From assembly GCA_902496275.1 (NCBI GenBank), contig CABVAC010000015.1, positions 1-40,407 of the forward strand: a stretch of 40,407 nt of DNA, read 5' to 3'. Below the pieces are notes generated by a model. The model had not been told where the DNA came from, did no database searches, and saw nothing but the letters and a program-made list of their open reading frames with translations. Both the position numbers and the translations under genes were made by a program. Numbering within the stretch: position 1 is the stretch's first letter; every line of letters begins with the position of its first letter. Of the stretch, positions 1-8,381 are shown in pieces. Origin of the DNA: an uncultured Collinsella sp. Its GTDB lineage: Bacteria; Actinomycetota; Coriobacteriia; Coriobacteriales; Coriobacteriaceae.

Positions 1-2
1 TC

Positions 3-92
3 CTGCTTTCTGCGGCAAGGGAAGCGGCCCCTTACACCAACATTCGGCACGCGATCCTCAAGTGGCGGTTGAGTCAATTTCAGCCGACTTAA
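3..92 (+). CDS. C-terminal end of a gene cut by the window edge (partial)
   Basis: An open frame enters from the left edge and ends at TAA 90-92, giving 29 residues that finish ...RLSQFQPT. The tail is basic and helix-like (NIRHAILKWRLSQ), with normal amino-acid balance, so it may be the end of a real protein. No family can be named from so little. A second frame stays open across 2-361 but its composition (many His, Arg and Pro) looks like a shadow. Confidence 0.3.
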   Translation: MLSAAREAAPYTNIRHAILKWRLSQFQPT

Positions 93-357
93 AATCGCCA
101 ATTCATCTGCTGAGTATTCACGCTGATCACCGGCGCTTTCGCATGGGCTCGCGTCCTTCTTGCGGTGATGAGCGGCTGGCGCCACACGCTAGAGACCCCG
201 GCCCTGTACCTATCGCGTATGTTCACCTCACCCATCTCGATCCGTATAGCGTTGTGCGCTGTGTCACCAACGGCGAGTTCGGCAACGGCGACGCCCGTAA
301 ACAGAAGCTCGGCAGCTCTTACTCGACGGTGCGGAAGCACGTGAACGAGATCCTGGT

Positions 358-477
358 ATGACGCGTGAGCGGCTGCAACAAGAGCTGACATGGGGCGTGG
401 CAACGCTGCTGGTCGTGTTCCTTTGTCTAGTTCTGCTGCCCTTCGTTCTAATGGCTCTCTTCCATGAGACCGCGTAG
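358..477 (+). CDS. Putative 39-aa single-span membrane peptide
   Basis: ATG 358 to TAG 477 encodes 39 residues: a charged amphipathic start (MTRERLQQELTWG), one strongly hydrophobic stretch of about 20 residues rich in Val and Leu, and a short tail (FHETA). This is the architecture of small membrane peptides, including type I toxins, but no family is recognised. Its ATG overlaps the stop of an upstream open frame as ATGA. Its 3' end overlaps the 3' end of the decayed abi gene on the other strand. No strong Shine-Dalgarno is visible, so confidence is low. Confidence 0.3.
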   Translation: MTRERLQQELTWGVATLLVVFLCLVLLPFVLMALFHETA

Positions 478-784
478 GCGCAACTTCCGTGAGGTGCCCG
501 GTGCGATGATCTCGAGCGTGTTGCTGAGCACGGTGAGCGTGCTGAACATCTTGTGTTTGCTGACCTCGTGGAGCTCTTGCCAGTCGGTCCCACGCCTTGT
601 CCGGGGTCGTGCCCACGCGGTATGTGTCGTCGGGCTGCCTGTAGGCGTAGAGGTGGCCGCTGAAGCGGTAGTATCCCACACACATGAGTTTGCCGAAGAG
701 TTCTTCTCGATCTACCATGAGGCTGCGCGAGATCAGCGGGTCCGCCTGCTCATTGTAGGAGAGAAATGCCCTCCCGTACTTCAT
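448..784 (-). pseudogene. Abi family (AbiF/Abi_2) abortive-infection gene, frameshifted and internally deleted
   Basis: The first 66 residues from ATG 784 match the Abi_2 N-terminus: 'QADPLISRSLMVDREE', then 'VGYYRFSGHLYAYR'. Near 587 the sense jumps to another frame, which reads 'WQELHEVSKHKMFSTLTVLS' and then 'IIAPGTSRKLRLRGLMEESH', typical of the family's C-terminal end. The central part (family length is about 300 residues) is missing, so this is a deletion plus frameshift remnant. Functional relatives act in phage defence, often with a structured RNA encoded just upstream. A hairpin does lie upstream here. The gene cannot make the full protein. Confidence 0.75.
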
Positions 785-800
785 CTCGGCTCCTAGAACT

Positions 801-852
801 TGCAGAAAAAGACCCGCCAGTGTGCATGCTAAGCAGAGACCGGGCGGGTTTA
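801..852 (-). ncRNA. Hairpin upstream of the abi remnant, candidate abiF-type RNA or terminator
   Basis: On the minus strand the segment reads ACCCGCC, a 24-nt loop containing GCATGC, then GGCGGGT followed by CTTTTT (arms at 843-849 and 812-818). It ends about 25 bases before the abi start codon. A conserved structured RNA upstream of abiF genes is known, and the position and terminal T-run fit. It could also simply be a terminator. The RNA assignment is inference from position and structure, not from a covariance match. Confidence 0.4.
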
Positions 853-1207
853 CTGTCTGCGCCGTAACACGTCTCCTCGGCTTTGGCTACTGTTATTCAA
901 GTCTTCCGGCGTATGAAGATTATGAAAAGCAGGCGTTATATTCGGTTTCGGTTGTAAACTTCAAAACTTGTTGTGTATTAAAAAGTGTATCTTTTGCGAG
1001 CCGGCTGCATGCCAGCCTTTGCGAGAGGCGGTGGGGGAGGATGCAAGATGCCGGTTGCGGGTCGTATCAGCTCAGTTCATGGGCCATGAAGGACGCAACG
1101 CGTGGATAAATACCCTCTTTACTTTAATTTCCGTCATTGGAGCCTAAACCATTGAACATGGGCGTACATGGGTGGCTTTCCGTGGCGAAACGAGCCCTTA
1201 GTTTGAT
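853..1207. other. Gene-poor stretch upstream of the polysaccharide genes
   Basis: No convincing coding sequence is seen. The stretch is relatively AT-rich around 930-1000. A purine-rich GGGGGAGG occurs at about 1031-1040 in front of a very short frame that is unlikely to matter. The promoter of the glycosyltransferase gene presumably lies here, but no clear -35/-10 pair stands out. Confidence 0.4.
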
Positions 1208-2242
1208 ATGCCTGATCTCTCTATAGTTATCCCCGTCTACAACAACGAGGAGGATTACCTGCGCTCTTGTTTCGCCTCCATCGAGGCATGCGTTCGCACC
1301 GGTATCTCCCTGGAGACCATTGTCGTCGACGACGGATCGGACCCCTCTTACGGTGCAAGGCTCTCTGATATTCTTGCAGAATACGATATTCGAGCAAGCC
1401 TCCATCGCAAAGTTAATGGTGGACAGAATTCCGCTCGGGCTCTTGGTGCTGAACTTGCGACGGGCGAGTATCTTTTTTTCGTGGACTCGGATGACCGGCT
1501 TGTTCCGAGCGAGCTTGCCCGTGTTGTCGAGGCTGCCCTGGACTTGCGTCCTAAGATTCTTTGCTTCAATTACGACATTGTGGCGCCTGATGGCTCACTG
1601 CTATCACATTGCTGTCTCTGGCGGGGCGGGTGCCTGAAGAGTGAGTCAATTGCCGGTAATATACTGGAAAGTGTCTCACTCTTCCGGCAATACAATTGCC
1701 GGAAGAGCTTTATCGAGTCGGGCATACGCCTCGTCGAGGGGCCACGAATCGGCGAGGATATGGCTTCGGCTGTCGCCCTTCTACTTGCAATAGGCGAGGT
1801 ATCTTCCATTGGTGCGACGCCATACCTCTATGTACAACGGCCTACAAGTACGCTAAATGAAGTGCCTGAGGAGAGGGTGCTCGACATCATCAAATCGGCC
1901 GATGGCATGCTGGCCCAGATAGCACCTGATAAGCGCAAACGCTACGCCGATGAGCTAGAAGCGCTCTGCATCCTCCATGTTCTGTTCTGGGGAGGAGTAC
2001 GTTCCGCTAAGGTCTGTGAGAATTCCGATACGTATAGGCCCGAGTTCTTTAGATGGATGGACGGGAACTTTCCAGCATGGCGGGATAACCCGTACATGGG
2101 TGAGTTTGCGAGCCGTTACGGAATGGAATTCCGCCTTGTCACCATGGGTTACTGGCGTGCCTACGTTGTTCTCTACAAAGCTAAGAGCGTATTGAAGCGT
2201 TTGGTAAGAAAGGGCGTAATGAGGGGTGTTTTCCATGTCTAG
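1208..2242 (+). CDS. Family 2 glycosyltransferase
   Basis: This 344-residue protein opens with the GT-A fold signature LSIVIPVYNNEEDYLRS, followed by TIVVDDGSD (residues 38-45) and GGQNSARALG, and carries the metal-binding DxD-type motif FVDSDD at 91-96. Such enzymes transfer a sugar from a nucleotide-sugar donor to a growing surface polysaccharide on the inner face of the membrane. The C-terminal third lacks known motifs and ends in a basic helix, suggesting membrane association. Its stop overlaps the start of the flippase gene, so the two are translationally coupled parts of a capsule/exopolysaccharide locus. A perfect 13-bp inverted repeat lies inside the gene at 1679-1707. The sugar specificity cannot be read. 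Confidence 0.9.
   Translation: MPDLSIVIPVYNNEEDYLRSCFASIEACVRTGISLETIVVDDGSDPSYGARLSDILAEYDIRASLHRKVNGGQNSARALGAELATGEYLFFVDSDDRLVPSELARVVEAALDLRPKILCFNYDIVAPDGSLLSHCCLWRGGCLKSESIAGNILESVSLFRQYNCRKSFIESGIRLVEGPRIGEDMASAVALLLAIGEVSSIGATPYLYVQRPTSTLNEVPEERVLDIIKSADGMLAQIAPDKRKRYADELEALCILHVLFWGGVRSAKVCENSDTYRPEFFRWMDGNFPAWRDNPYMGEFASRYGMEFRLVTMGYWRAYVVLYKAKSVLKRLVRKGVMRGVFHV
1679..1707. repeat. Perfect 13-bp inverted repeat inside the glycosyltransferase gene
   Basis: CTCTTCCGGCAAT at 1679-1691 and ATTGCCGGAAGAG at 1695-1707 are exact reverse complements separated by ACA. A related half (ATTGCCGG) occurs at about 1650. The RNA would form a very stable hairpin inside the coding region. Confidence 0.9.
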
Positions 2243-3806
2243 GAGTATATTCTCAGGTATTTCCAATGCGAGCCCAGCGATGCGGCGTAAGCAGGGTATT
2301 GTCATTTCGTATGCTTACACGCTCACGCAAATCGTCGTTAACTTTCTCTACATCCCGCTCCTGCTATCCACCATCGGACAGGACGAATACGGTCTCTACC
2401 AGACCGTTGGTCCCATCATGGCTTACGTGGTGTCCATCAATAGCGTCCTTTCGGCAGGTGTTGGACGCTACTACAGCATGTATAAGGCCGATGGCGACAA
2501 ACGTATGATGGAAAATACGCTTGCCATTGCCAAACGACTTTACTGGGGGCTTTCTGTCCTGGCCGTGCTTGTGGTCGCGGCGATAATCCCGGTCTTCAGA
2601 GCCGTATATGCCGGGTCCTTCACTCCTGAACAGGTGAATGAGTGCTGCGTAATGCTTTGCGTCCTCGCGGCAAACACGGTCGTTACCTTCAACAACACCA
2701 TCAATATTGCCGCCATCAACTCCAACGAACGCTTCGTCTTCCTCAAGGGTTCGCAACTTTTGACCTTGATCGTGCAGCCTGTGCTGATTCTCGTTCTCGG
2801 TCAGGCATTTCCAAATGCGCTCGTCATCACCACCGTCATCCTTACCATGAACATTCTTTGCGCGACCATGCAGCGCGTGTTCGCGCAGGGATTCCTCCAT
2901 GTGAGTTACAGGTACCACGGTTGGGATGGGCAGCTGGTGCGGAGGCTTTTGGGCTTCTCTGTTGCCATTGTCATGGTAACGGTTGCCGACCAGGTCTTCT
3001 GGTCTTCGGGCAAACTCATCGTGGCATATTTCTATGGTTCTGCCCCGGTTGCTATCTACGCCGTAGGTGCGCAGGTTTACACAGCCTACCTGCAGGCCGG
3101 CAATGCCGTGTCCGGCGTTTTCTTCCAGCGTGTCTCGGAGCTCTACCACCGTGACCGCGACAATGCAGCCATCTCGGTTCTTTTCGCAAAGGTCGGACGT
3201 ATCACGTTCCTGATGTGTTCGATCATCCTCGGCGGCTTCATCGTGCTTGGTCCTGACTTCATCGTGCTTTGGGCGGGTGATGCATACGGGGAGGCTTTTT
3301 GGATTGCCCTTGCCGTCATGCTGCCCCTCACCGTTGACCTTACTCAGAACCTTGGGTTAACGATTCTGCAGGTCGAGAACAAGTATTACTTCAGGGGCAT
3401 CATATATCTTGCCCTCTCTGTGGTGAACATCGCCGGATCTATCCTGCTCGCGCCGAGGTTCGGCATCGTTGCCGTAGCGGTTTGCAGCGGCGTGTGTATG
3501 TTTGTAGGCAATGGGTTGGTCATGAATTGGTATTACGCAAAGCGCGCCGGGCTGGACATCGCCATGTTTTGGCGCGAAATCGCTGCATTGGCGTTTCCAT
3601 GGGCTGCTGCCACAGCGGTTTCTGGAGCGGCGTACTGGCTTTTTCCAATGGGTCACGGCAGCGTTTGGCTTTTCTTGCTTGGGGGCGTGGTGTACCTCTT
3701 CTCGCTTGCGTTCTTCGTTGGCAAGTGGGGCCTCAACGGCTACGAACGGGGCATCGTGCGAGGATTTGCGGCCAAGGTACCAGGGCTGCGAGGATTTGCG
3801 AAATGA
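2235..3806 (+). CDS. Wzx-type oligosaccharide flippase (polysaccharide biosynthesis protein)
   Basis: The protein of about 523 residues has 12-14 predicted membrane helices and the N-terminal pattern of the MOP/Wzx superfamily: YAYTLTQIVVNFLYIPLLLS then TIGQDEYGLYQTV. These proteins flip lipid-linked repeat units across the cytoplasmic membrane. I prefer ATG 2235 over GTG 2226 because GAGGGG at 2221-2226 sits 8 bases before 2235. The gene overlaps the upstream glycosyltransferase by 8 bases. No polymerase or further transferases follow, so this is a small or truncated locus, closed by a terminator at 3934. Confidence 0.9.
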   Translation: MSRSIFSGISNASPAMRRKQGIVISYAYTLTQIVVNFLYIPLLLSTIGQDEYGLYQTVGPIMAYVVSINSVLSAGVGRYYSMYKADGDKRMMENTLAIAKRLYWGLSVLAVLVVAAIIPVFRAVYAGSFTPEQVNECCVMLCVLAANTVVTFNNTINIAAINSNERFVFLKGSQLLTLIVQPVLILVLGQAFPNALVITTVILTMNILCATMQRVFAQGFLHVSYRYHGWDGQLVRRLLGFSVAIVMVTVADQVFWSSGKLIVAYFYGSAPVAIYAVGAQVYTAYLQAGNAVSGVFFQRVSELYHRDRDNAAISVLFAKVGRITFLMCSIILGGFIVLGPDFIVLWAGDAYGEAFWIALAVMLPLTVDLTQNLGLTILQVENKYYFRGIIYLALSVVNIAGSILLAPRFGIVAVAVCSGVCMFVGNGLVMNWYYAKRAGLDIAMFWREIAALAFPWAAATAVSGAAYWLFPMGHGSVWLFLLGGVVYLFSLAFFVGKWGLNGYERGIVRGFAAKVPGLRGFAK

Positions 3807-3933
3807 GACGCTAGTCTTTGTTTTCAGTTCGGGTCGTGGAATATGCCTAGAGGGAATATGCAAGGTACCATTTCTCCTGTGGCCATTTGCGGAGAAGAGG
3901 ACGTAAGCTATTTCGAATCTTGAGCAATCAACG

Positions 3934-3966
3934 GAGCGGAGGTGGGTAACCATCCCCGCTCTTTTT
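3934..3966 (+). terminator. Rho-independent terminator after the flippase gene
   Basis: GAGCGG (3934-3939) pairs with CCGCTC (3956-3961), with further partial pairing inside, followed directly by TTTTT. It ends the glycosyltransferase-flippase transcript. The 3807-3933 gap holds only a 26-codon frame (3843-3923) with no support. Confidence 0.75.
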
Positions 3967-4081
3967 GTCAGGGGCTGTAATTAATCGTTTAGGCCTGATT
4001 TTGCCGTCTGTGGTAAAACGACATGCTATCAAAGAATCAAGCATTGATTAGTCCGCCTTAAGGTGGCGAACGACTACAGGA

Positions 4082-4111
4082 CCCGTGCAGCGATTCGATT
4101 CGCTGCACGGG
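4082..4111. repeat. 12-bp inverted repeat at the 3' end of the integrase remnant
   Basis: CCCGTGCAGCGA (4082-4093) and TCGCTGCACGGG (4100-4111) are exact reverse complements with a 6-base loop. It overlaps the last codons of the integrase relic. It may be a transcription stop or part of an old attachment region. No T-run follows on either strand. Confidence 0.8.
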
Positions 4112-4412
4112 CGCGTTGCGTTTTGGGGCTCTCTCGCGTGCCTTTGCCGGCTCAGGCTCCGGCTGCGCGGCGGCAATCGCCCTCACCAGCGCCTCGGCGA
4201 CCTCGCGTTTGAAGTCCATGTTCACGTGAGTGTAGATATTCATGGCGACGGCGCAGGTGGCATGTCCCGCGAGAACCTGCGTGGCCTTGGGATGCGCTCC
4301 CACCCACGCGAGCGCGGTAAGGTAGGAATCGAGAAGCTCGTGGAAGCAGTAGCCTTCGGCGTCCAGGCCCGCTCGGTCGCGCCGTCACCACTTCTTCAGC
4401 ATGTCGGGGCTC

Positions 4413-4449
4413 AGACGGCTCCATGGCGGTGACCGCCATGGAGCCGTCT
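4413..4449. repeat. 37-bp near-perfect palindrome (18-bp arms, single central base)
   Basis: AGACGGCTCCATGGCGGT (4413-4430), one G, then ACCGCCATGGAGCCGTCT (4432-4449). It lies inside the integrase relic and appears as the odd duplicated peptide APWRSPPWS. This suggests that a short inverted duplication was inserted into, or arose within, the dead gene. Confidence 0.9.
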
Positions 4450-4701
4450 TGTACACGAGGTTGACCTCGTTGTAGTCGTTGCGGACGTAGGTGCCACTGA
4501 CCAGGCTGCAGAAGAGCGTGTCGCCCTCGCGCTTGGCAGCGTACATGTCTGCGAGAATCCGGGACGTCATGGACAAGTGAAGTTTCCGTACCACTCTCTG
4601 GCAGCGTGACCGCGGGAAACTTGATGGTATTAAACGACGATTAAAGAGACTTGTTGGAAGGCGTGCCTTGATGGCCAAGGATCTATACCTCCAAACTCTT
4701 C

Positions 4702-5715
4702 ATGGGCTTGCGATGCCTGTTCATCGCGGGCGCGAAGTACTGCGAGCCGGGCGCGTCGGGTCCCGGTTGGGCCTGGACCGATATCGGCCATCTGGAGCTT
4801 GACGGCTACGCGGGCGAAGCCATCGGTGCCGAAGGCGACCTGGTGCTGACGATTGCCGGGCAAAACTCCGTGACGGAGTCGCATGCGCCCGATGCGGACA
4901 TCACGCTGTGCGGCATTGAGGTGTGGGGCAACCTGACGCTTCGCGGCACCGGCACCCTGACGGCCACGGGCTCGCAGTGCGGGATCCACGTCTCGCAGGC
5001 ACTCGTGGTGAACGGCTGCACCGTCGATGCCTGGGCGGACGGGGCCGATATTACGGATGAGGCAGTTGCCGGCGTGATGGCAGGCGACATGGCCGTGCGC
5101 GGCGGCGGACGCGTCGTTGCCGCGGGCGCCGGGTCCGGAATGGGCGTGCGAGCCTACGGCGTGTATCTGCAGGATGCGGGCCTTGGCGATGGTGCGGCCG
5201 GCTGTCGGCTTTCCGTCGACGCCTCGTGGCTTGATGCGACCGGTGACGACGGCGGCGTTGCTTGTCTGGGTGGGTCGCTTGTGTCCGCGCGCTTTGCGTC
5301 GCCTGCTGGCGGGACCTTTGGTGCTGGTAGCGTGGTGGATACCTCCGGTGCTGTGGCACCGCATGTGGTAGTTGAGCCCGATGTGGCCACGCCGTCAACG
5401 GGGGAGACCGATGCGGGCGAGGTACCGGGTGATAGCACGGACAAGTCTCCCGCCGATGCTACCCCCGCTGCCGGAGAGCCCACCACAGGGCCCACGGCAA
5501 ATCCCGCACTGAAACCCGCGGCCACAACAACCAAGACAACAACGACTGCAACCAAGACCACAGTGTCCACGCCGTCCAAGTCCAAGTCCGCCACCGCGAC
5601 CACTGTGGTACTCCCCAAGACCGGCGACACCAACTGGATCGCCGCTTCCGTGACGCTTTTCCTCCTTGGTATAGTACTTCTAGCTGCCGTATGTCGCTGC
5701 TTAGGCCCCGTTTAA
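4702..5715 (+). pseudogene. LPxTG-anchored surface protein, N-terminally truncated
   Basis: The 337-residue frame begins abruptly with MGLRCLFIAGAKYCEPG and has no signal peptide. Its middle is Gly/Ala/Asp-rich with repeated beta-strand-like phrases (GNLTLRGTGTLTATGS, GIHVSQALVVNGCTVDAWA), resembling right-handed beta-helix carbohydrate-binding surface domains. A Pro/Thr/Lys-rich linker, the sortase motif LPKTG, a hydrophobic span and a short tail (CRCLGPV) follow. The frame is closed by TGA at 4669-4671 upstream, and no start carries a good ribosome site. I read it as the C-terminal remnant of a wall protein. If expressed, it would lack export. It borders the integrase relic. Confidence 0.7.
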
Positions 5716-5900
5716 GCGAGACCATGGGAGAAATAAATGCAGCCATTGCAGAAGTCTTTAGCCTTCTACTAAATCAACTTATTAGAGATTGGTGCCGTAT
5801 CAGCTATCGCTGCGACGGCACTATTTTGTTCAGCTCGACCGCCTCTCGATCTATTACCGATGTTGAGCCTTACACCCCATCCGCCAGAGCGATAAGATAA

Positions 5901-5928
5901 TTGCAATCCAAATGCTGCCGTTTATAAA
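5901..5928 (+). promoter_or_regulatory. Putative promoter of the FRG-domain gene
   Basis: TTGCAA (5901-5906), a 16-base spacer and TATAAA (5923-5928) lie 29 bases before the ATG at 5957, which has AAAGGA 7 bases upstream. The rest of 5716-5900 shows nothing else. From here to about 9050 the DNA is clearly richer in A+T than its flanks. Confidence 0.5.
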
Positions 5929-5956
5929 GCTTCTTGTTCCATTAAAGGATTGATAT

Positions 5957-6886
5957 ATGTCTAGTGAAGCCAAAGTTGAGGTTGAAGATGTAGCCTCGTA
6001 TATCAAATACATCAACGGACTTTCACCAACAATAAATGGTGACGCCAAGACATATGAATCTACATTTGTTTTCCGAGGACAAGGATCGACTAAGTTTGAT
6101 CTTGTTCCGTCAATCGGAAGAGACAGCTATTGGCGTAAACCGGGATCGAACACCATTTCCCCTATCACAGGCAGCCTTACGCACGAGGCGGATATTATTG
6201 AAACTGCCTGCCGCATATTGCCAAATGTCTTCAAGCGAGATTTGCTTCCGATTGATCTTTTAGCCTGCCTCCAGCACTACGGAGTCCCTACCAGGCTATT
6301 AGATGTAACTTCAAACGCACTTGCCGCCCTCTATTTCGCCTGCGGCAATCCTGATGACGTGGGCGAAGTATTTATCTTTAGGCGACCGGGAGGGGATAAG
6401 CAGGAATATCCCATCTGCCAGGCAATTGCGGACTCTTGGCATCTGTTTATGAACTCAAAGCTTCTGTCTCGTTTTGCCTCACTTGCAATATCAAGACCAT
6501 ACTTTGACTATCAACGTGATCTAGTGCTTTCAATTTACCCTGAGCCAACTGATCAGGCAAAATGGTTTAAGAAGTGCTGCGAAGATACATTATTTGTCTA
6601 CGGAACTAGATATCTTGATAGACAAGCCGCTCAGTCCGGCCAATATATTCTTTTCCCAAATGACATTCGTGGTAAGGATTCTTCTTTGTCGTTTGATGAC
6701 TTAATAAGTCCACTGCCCAAAGACAGTCCCGTGATAGCCGGTCGTTGCATAGTGCCATCTGATAGAAAAGCATCAATACTGAACGAGTTGAGTAAACTTG
6801 GCATTACCGAAGCTTCGCTCTTTCCCGACAGCATTGAGAAGAGATGCGCCGGCATAGTGAGTGAGATTAAGAGACACCGTCACTGA
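5957..6886 (+). CDS. FRG-domain protein
   Basis: This 309-residue protein has the FRG-domain hallmarks: TFVFRGQGS at residues 36-44, and LLACLQHYGVPTRLLDVTSN followed by ALAALYFAC at 101-129. The domain (named after its FRG motif) is common in phage-defence and mobile regions, but its activity is unproven. No membrane segment or signal peptide is seen. It has its own promoter-like signals and precedes an RloA/RloB pair on the same strand, separated by 199 bases with a strong dyad. The low GC compared with the housekeeping block suggests horizontal transfer. The whole trio may act together, but the gap could also mean two units. Confidence 0.85.
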   Translation: MSSEAKVEVEDVASYIKYINGLSPTINGDAKTYESTFVFRGQGSTKFDLVPSIGRDSYWRKPGSNTISPITGSLTHEADIIETACRILPNVFKRDLLPIDLLACLQHYGVPTRLLDVTSNALAALYFACGNPDDVGEVFIFRRPGGDKQEYPICQAIADSWHLFMNSKLLSRFASLAISRPYFDYQRDLVLSIYPEPTDQAKWFKKCCEDTLFVYGTRYLDRQAAQSGQYILFPNDIRGKDSSLSFDDLISPLPKDSPVIAGRCIVPSDRKASILNELSKLGITEASLFPDSIEKRCAGIVSEIKRHRH

Positions 6887-6976
6887 AGATTGCTCTTAAT
6901 ATCAGCGTAGAGAATTATGCTTCAGGCATTATGTCATACGTACTTATAAGGTTCATTGCCTAAAATCTCAATTTAA

Positions 6977-7011
6977 AACCGATATTTGTTCAAAGCTAAC
7001 AAATATCGGTT
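6977..7011. promoter_or_regulatory. 14-bp perfect dyad between the FRG gene and the ATPase gene
   Basis: AACCGATATTTGTT (6977-6990) and AACAAATATCGGTT (6998-7011) are exact reverse complements with the loop CAAAGCT. No T-run follows, so it is a weak candidate for a terminator. A TATAAT at 7021-7026 begins 9 bases later, so the dyad lies where a repressor would cover the -35 region. It may be an operator, an RNA hairpin, or both. Confidence 0.7.
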
Positions 7012-7085
7012 ATAAAACTATATAATTGTTCTTGTTATTTAAGGATGTCTGTGAATAATCGATATATTTGAGAAGGATTCTAAAG

Positions 7086-8381
7086 ATGATCCTCAATTTT
7101 TCATTTAAGAACTTTCAGAGCTTTCGAGATACTCAGCAGTTCTCATTTGAACCGATTTCGAGCAAAAAGAAACTTGGGCCCGTGCGAGTGGCTGCGGTTT
7201 ACGGCGCAAACGCGTCAGGCAAATCAAATTTCCTAAATGCTCTTTACTTTGTCTCTTACTTTGTTCGTACAGGTTATGCGACAGGCGATGCGAATTCTCA
7301 AATACCCATCGTCCCCTTTTTACTTGACTCGGAGTCACGATCAAATGGCACAGAATTCTCGATAGATTATATCGCCAGCAATTTGAAGTATGAGTTCTCA
7401 TTTGGTGTAAACAAAAATGAGGTTACTTATGAGAACCTCACCGTATACCGATCGAAACAACCGTCGCTCCTCTATGACCGCTCTTCGGTAAACGGGGAAC
7501 AGTCGATTAAATTTGGTAGCACGTTTACAGGCGCCAAAAAACAACTTTGGGATATTACGCGCAATAATTCTCTGTTCTTATCTGCCGCCGCGGCGGCTGG
7601 TAGTGATGTAATTCAACCCGCATTCGCAGCTCTTGCCAATGACATCAACCTCTATGATGCAACGCATTATCTTGCAGAGCTCGCAACCATTAAAAAGCTG
7701 TTTATCAACGATGACTCACAAGCTCAGATGCTATCTCAGCTCATTAAATATGCTGACATTGGAATTGACGGCATGGATGTCCGTCAATCGGAAGGCGTCA
7801 TGGGCTTAAAAGACTCACTCATTGGACTCGAAGAGATTCCGGAAGTGGCACGTAATAAAATTGCAGAAGACTTTAAATTGTCGTTCGCTTATGACCTGTT
7901 CTTCCACCACAAAGGCTCGGGAGATGGCTTTTGGCTGGACTCCGCCCATGAATCGGAGGGTACAAAAGCTGCGCTAGCGTTTTTCTCGGTAGCCTTGCGT
8001 TCTTTAAGCAGTGGGGCCACAACGGTAATTGACGAGCTTGATTCGAGCCTTCATCCCACGCTGTTGCGCGACTTTGTCTCACTGTTTGCCGATCCCAGCA
8101 CTAATCCAGGGGGTGCGCAGCTAATCTTCTCGACCCATGATGTCACCTTGATGACGCGCACGAGTCCCATGGAAGAGGTGCTTGAACGAGATCAGGTTTG
8201 GTTTGTAGAAAAGGACTCTGAAGGTGCTTCGCAATTGATTGCTGCTATGGAATATTCCCCTCGCGCAAATGAGAATCTGGGGCGCAATTATTTGAACGGA
8301 GTCTACGTGCCGCTGCCCAACCCAAGTTTTCATCAACTTGTAGCCCAACTCATGAAGGAAGGCGCTGACATAGATGGCTAA
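7086..8381 (+). CDS. AAA family ATPase of RloA/AAA_15 type
   Basis: The 431-residue protein starts MILNFSFKNFQSF, the typical opening of SMC/OLD-like defence ATPases. It has Walker A GANASGKS at residues 40-47, a Walker B/D-loop TTVIDELDSSLHP near 310-320 and the switch His in LIFSTHD. I chose ATG 7086 over TTG 7068 because AGAAGGA lies 8 bases upstream. The stop overlaps the start of the RloB-like gene by 8 bases, which implies coupled translation and a shared complex. In comparable pairs (RloA/RloB, PARIS AriA/AriB) the ATPase senses invasion and the partner is the effector. Here that role is inferred. Confidence 0.85.
   Translation: MILNFSFKNFQSFRDTQQFSFEPISSKKKLGPVRVAAVYGANASGKSNFLNALYFVSYFVRTGYATGDANSQIPIVPFLLDSESRSNGTEFSIDYIASNLKYEFSFGVNKNEVTYENLTVYRSKQPSLLYDRSSVNGEQSIKFGSTFTGAKKQLWDITRNNSLFLSAAAAAGSDVIQPAFAALANDINLYDATHYLAELATIKKLFINDDSQAQMLSQLIKYADIGIDGMDVRQSEGVMGLKDSLIGLEEIPEVARNKIAEDFKLSFAYDLFFHHKGSGDGFWLDSAHESEGTKAALAFFSVALRSLSSGATTVIDELDSSLHPTLLRDFVSLFADPSTNPGGAQLIFSTHDVTLMTRTSPMEEVLERDQVWFVEKDSEGASQLIAAMEYSPRANENLGRNYLNGVYVPLPNPSFHQLVAQLMKEGADIDG

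Larger units (their letters stand above)
4058..4570 (-). pseudogene. Tyrosine recombinase/phage integrase, C-terminal remnant with in-frame stop
   Basis: Read on the minus strand in one frame, the remnant gives 'MLKKW', then TGA, then 'RRDRAGLDAEGYCFHELL' and 'PKATQVLAGHATCAVAMNIY' followed by THVN. This matches the catalytic C-terminus of phage-type integrases, with the GHA box and the nucleophile Tyr (IYTHVN). The usual HxLRH box reads HELLD, so the catalytic Arg is lost. The TGA lies where related proteins have a second Trp. No complete N-terminal arm-binding and core-binding domains are present. It is a dead relic of a mobile element that may have brought in the adjacent genes. Confidence 0.8.

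Noticed and set aside
62..361. 99-codon plus-strand frame at the left end
   Set aside because: Composition and lack of a ribosome site suggest a chance frame. Only its ATGA overlap with the 39-aa peptide is suggestive.
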